Assembly (NCBI RefSeq): GCF_016908315.1
Contig: NZ_JAFBDQ010000015.1
Location: 1-64,000 of the forward strand
Direction of reading: 5' to 3'
Length of the DNA stretch: 64,000 nucleotides
Origin: Halanaerobacter jeridensis
GTDB lineage: Bacteria > Bacillota > Halanaerobiia > Halobacteroidales > Halobacteroidaceae
Below, in pieces: positions 63,940-64,000 of this stretch. The notes under the pieces are model-generated. The model saw nothing but the letters and a program-made list of their open reading frames with translations, had not been told where the DNA came from and ran no database searches. How positions within the stretch are numbered: position 1 is the stretch's first letter; each line of letters opens with the position of its first letter. Position numbers and translations under genes: made by a program.

Positions 63940-64000
63940 AAATATCACCTTCCTTTTCTTCACTGGATACCGCTAGCTAAATTTAAACTTAATATCTTAA

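Overview
The window is chromosomal DNA from a low-GC, AT-rich, strictly anaerobic Firmicute. The fit is best to the halophilic Halanaerobiales (Halobacteroides/Acetohalobium type), judging from the low-iron and tungsten enzyme content, ferredoxin- and flavodoxin-type redox proteins, acidic proteins, a groESL operon with a CIRCE element, and an EndoA-type mazEF pair. The genus is an inference. No rRNA, tRNA, phage or intact insertion sequence was seen. Most genes lie on the minus strand.

Layout. 0-2.7 kb: a YD-repeat lipoprotein with a downstream protein of unknown function. 2.8-4.2 kb: larC, split by an A9 run that looks like a programmed -1 frameshift site. 4.3-7.5 kb: an aldo/keto reductase, then a TetR-controlled DUF3795/TetR/flavodoxin operon with a perfect operator palindrome. 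7.6-8.5 kb: an MntA/HepT toxin-antitoxin pair. 8.5-16.1 kb: larB, and a long nikR-larE-ABC transporter-TrmO/FmdE-ferredoxin operon that links nickel sensing, presumed nickel import and synthesis of the nickel-pincer cofactor. 16.2-23.4 kb: an iron region with two feoAB systems, a FeoB-associated Cys-rich peptide, DUF2325/HD-GYP/DUF2023 genes, and a separate Fur-box-controlled transcript that carries only two mini-ORFs. 23.5-31.4 kb: groESL, an M23 peptidase, an ACT/PFL-family pair, an LDH/MDH-family dehydrogenase, a radical SAM-PDZ-DUF512 protein and a decayed gene tail. 31.6-44 kb: a molybdopterin/tungsten unit (tupABC, two moeA genes, moaA, moaC-MOSC, MOSC, mogA, mobB, a MoaD-like gene) and an aldehyde:ferredoxin oxidoreductase gene with its moaD and thiF-like partners. 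Both transcripts begin with a Moco/Tuco-type riboswitch. 44.4-64 kb: housekeeping and stress genes (tsaE-tsaB-rimI-tsaD, a LolA-like/TPR protein, an M20 peptidase, mazEF, a DbpA-domain helicase, a CBS protein, nnrE-nnrD, acpS, arsC, a phosphoesterase, a small thioredoxin, a tandem UspA).

How the parts work together. The tungsten genes form one circuit: uptake by TupABC, pterin synthesis by MoaA/MoaC/MogA/MoeA, use by AOR, and feedback through two RNA aptamers whose P1 stems differ in sequence but keep pairing. The iron region is one regulon: three promoters share a perfect TTGACA-N17-TATAAT core with a Fur-like box about 25 bp downstream of the -10. The third of these drives the mini-ORF transcript at 16.2-16.5 kb, the best candidate here for an undescribed element. 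The nickel region combines NikR, an ABC importer with His-rich partners, and LarB/LarC/LarE; larA is not in the window.

Other points of interest are a free-standing copy of the MazF-binding tail of an antitoxin upstream of mazE, three genes whose only well-placed start is AUU, and a dispersed intergenic hairpin repeat with compensatory changes between copies. All assignments come from reading the sequence and motifs; no database search was run.
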